DNA of 5,485 bases from Chitinophagaceae bacterium (GTDB taxonomy: Bacteria; Bacteroidota; Bacteroidia; Chitinophagales; Chitinophagaceae), in assembly GCA_003151295.1 (NCBI GenBank), contig PLXD01000149.1:2441-7925 (forward strand), read 5' to 3'. Within the stretch, counting starts at the first letter, position 1. Every line of letters starts with the position of its first letter. Shown here in pieces: positions 4,991 to 5,485 of the stretch. The position numbers and the translations under genes were made by a program. The notes beneath the pieces were generated by a model. The model did not search any database and was not told the origin of the DNA. It was given only the letters and a program-made list of their open reading frames with translations.

Positions 4991-5485
4991 TTAGTGGTCC
5001 CCCTTTGTATCGGGATTTACAAAAATATACCAGAATTCCATCGGTTTTATCCCTTCAGAAAATACGGGGATACATCCTCCGGTAACGGGGATTAGCCAGG
5101 GATTGCGGATGCTTTTTTTAAACTGACTTTTAAGCCGGTGTGCTGTTTCTGCAAATAAAAAGCTGGCTAACCCAAATGCCACTCCTCCAAGGATCACTTT
5201 GCCCAACAATAAAAGATCTATATGCAGCAGACCGCCGAAAAGGGCCACGGTATGAGAGGAGAAAAGGATCTGGTACTGTGTATGATGAATGCCCCAGGCG
5301 GTACACGTAATGTCTCCGATCACGGCCGCCACCAGGCAGGGTATCATCGCATCATATTGCAAACGGCCAATCGTTAATACTTCCATGGCGAAGATGGCTC
5401 CCGTTAAAGGCGTACCGAAAACAGCGCCAAAACCTGCAGCTATACCTGCCGTCAGAATGGTTCGCATATCCAGGTCTTTTAACCG
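4991..5485 (-). CDS. CLC-type fluoride/chloride channel protein, start outside window, C-terminus apparently truncated
   Basis: The frame enters at the right edge with RLKDLD and runs 164 codons to TAA at 4991-4993. MRTILTAGIAAGFGAVFGTP (here numbered 1-20), then LTGAIFAMEVLTIGRLQYDA and the WGIHHTQY segment are characteristic of CLC proteins, closest to the fluoride-exporting CLC-F branch. Aligned by eye to E. coli CLC, V30 takes the place of the inner proton glutamate (E203), another CLC-F-like trait. Several hydrophobic helices follow, to about residue 132 (PVTGGC). The last 26 residues (IPVFSEGIKPMEFWYIFVNP and a short hydrophilic end) do not resemble the family, and the remaining helices, including the second half of the anion pathway, are absent. 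A full CLC-F has roughly 400-440 residues. Unless the window carries a sequence error, this is a degraded or shortened copy. A 42-bp gap separates it from crcB. No fluoride riboswitch fits in that gap; one could lie upstream of the CLC start. Confidence 0.8.
   Translation of the reverse strand, partial: RLKDLDMRTILTAGIAAGFGAVFGTPLTGAIFAMEVLTIGRLQYDAMIPCLVAAVIGDITCTAWGIHHTQYQILFSSHTVALFGGLLHIDLLLLGKVILGGVAFGLASFLFAETAHRLKSQFKKSIRNPWLIPVTGGCIPVFSEGIKPMEFWYIFVNPDTKGDH

Overview
The window looks like chromosomal DNA of a Bacteroidota species, probably of the Chitinophagaceae/Sphingobacteriales type. Three things suggest this. The families are typical of that phylum: a COG4299/DUF5009-type acyltransferase, a secreted DUF4091/GH123-like glycosidase and a DbpA-type DEAD-box protein with a DEFD motif II. 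None of the four visible starts has a Shine-Dalgarno sequence. There is one TAnnTTTG-like -7 element. GC is moderate, by hand count about 53% in the glycosidase and about 43% in crcB. The taxon is inferred from these features and has not been tested by comparison.

Layout. Positions 1-401 (+) hold the 3' end of a membrane acyltransferase related to heparan-alpha-glucosaminide N-acetyltransferase. It converges on a secreted GH123-like glycosidase (427-2289, -) with only 25 bp between the two stops. Upstream of the glycosidase is a 447-bp stretch (2290-2736) without an intact gene. It contains a 3' remnant of an unidentified gene in the same orientation, an inverted repeat, a small palindrome, a possible plus-strand promoter, and a hairpin with a T-run that probably terminates the helicase transcript and possibly also a short plus-strand RNA. 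Next comes a DbpA-like DEAD-box RNA helicase (2737-4062, -), then a 144-bp gap.

The right end is a minus-strand fluoride-resistance cluster. In transcription order it holds a CLC-type channel/antiporter of the fluoride subfamily (5485-4991, start outside the window), crcB/fluC (4948-4574) and a DUF190 gene (4572-4207) that starts 1 nt after the crcB stop. The CLC gene appears cut short: recognisable homology ends about 26 codons before the stop, and the usual C-terminal third is missing. CrcB looks complete with all its key residues, so fluoride export could rest on CrcB alone.

The two left-hand genes both suggest work on amino sugars (N-acetylhexosamine glycans), but they are convergent and are not an operon. 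The strongest points for follow-up are the truncated CLC beside an intact crcB-DUF190 pair, the unidentified coding remnant, and the possible small RNA in the 447-bp gap. I found no tRNA, rRNA, CRISPR array or complete insertion sequence.
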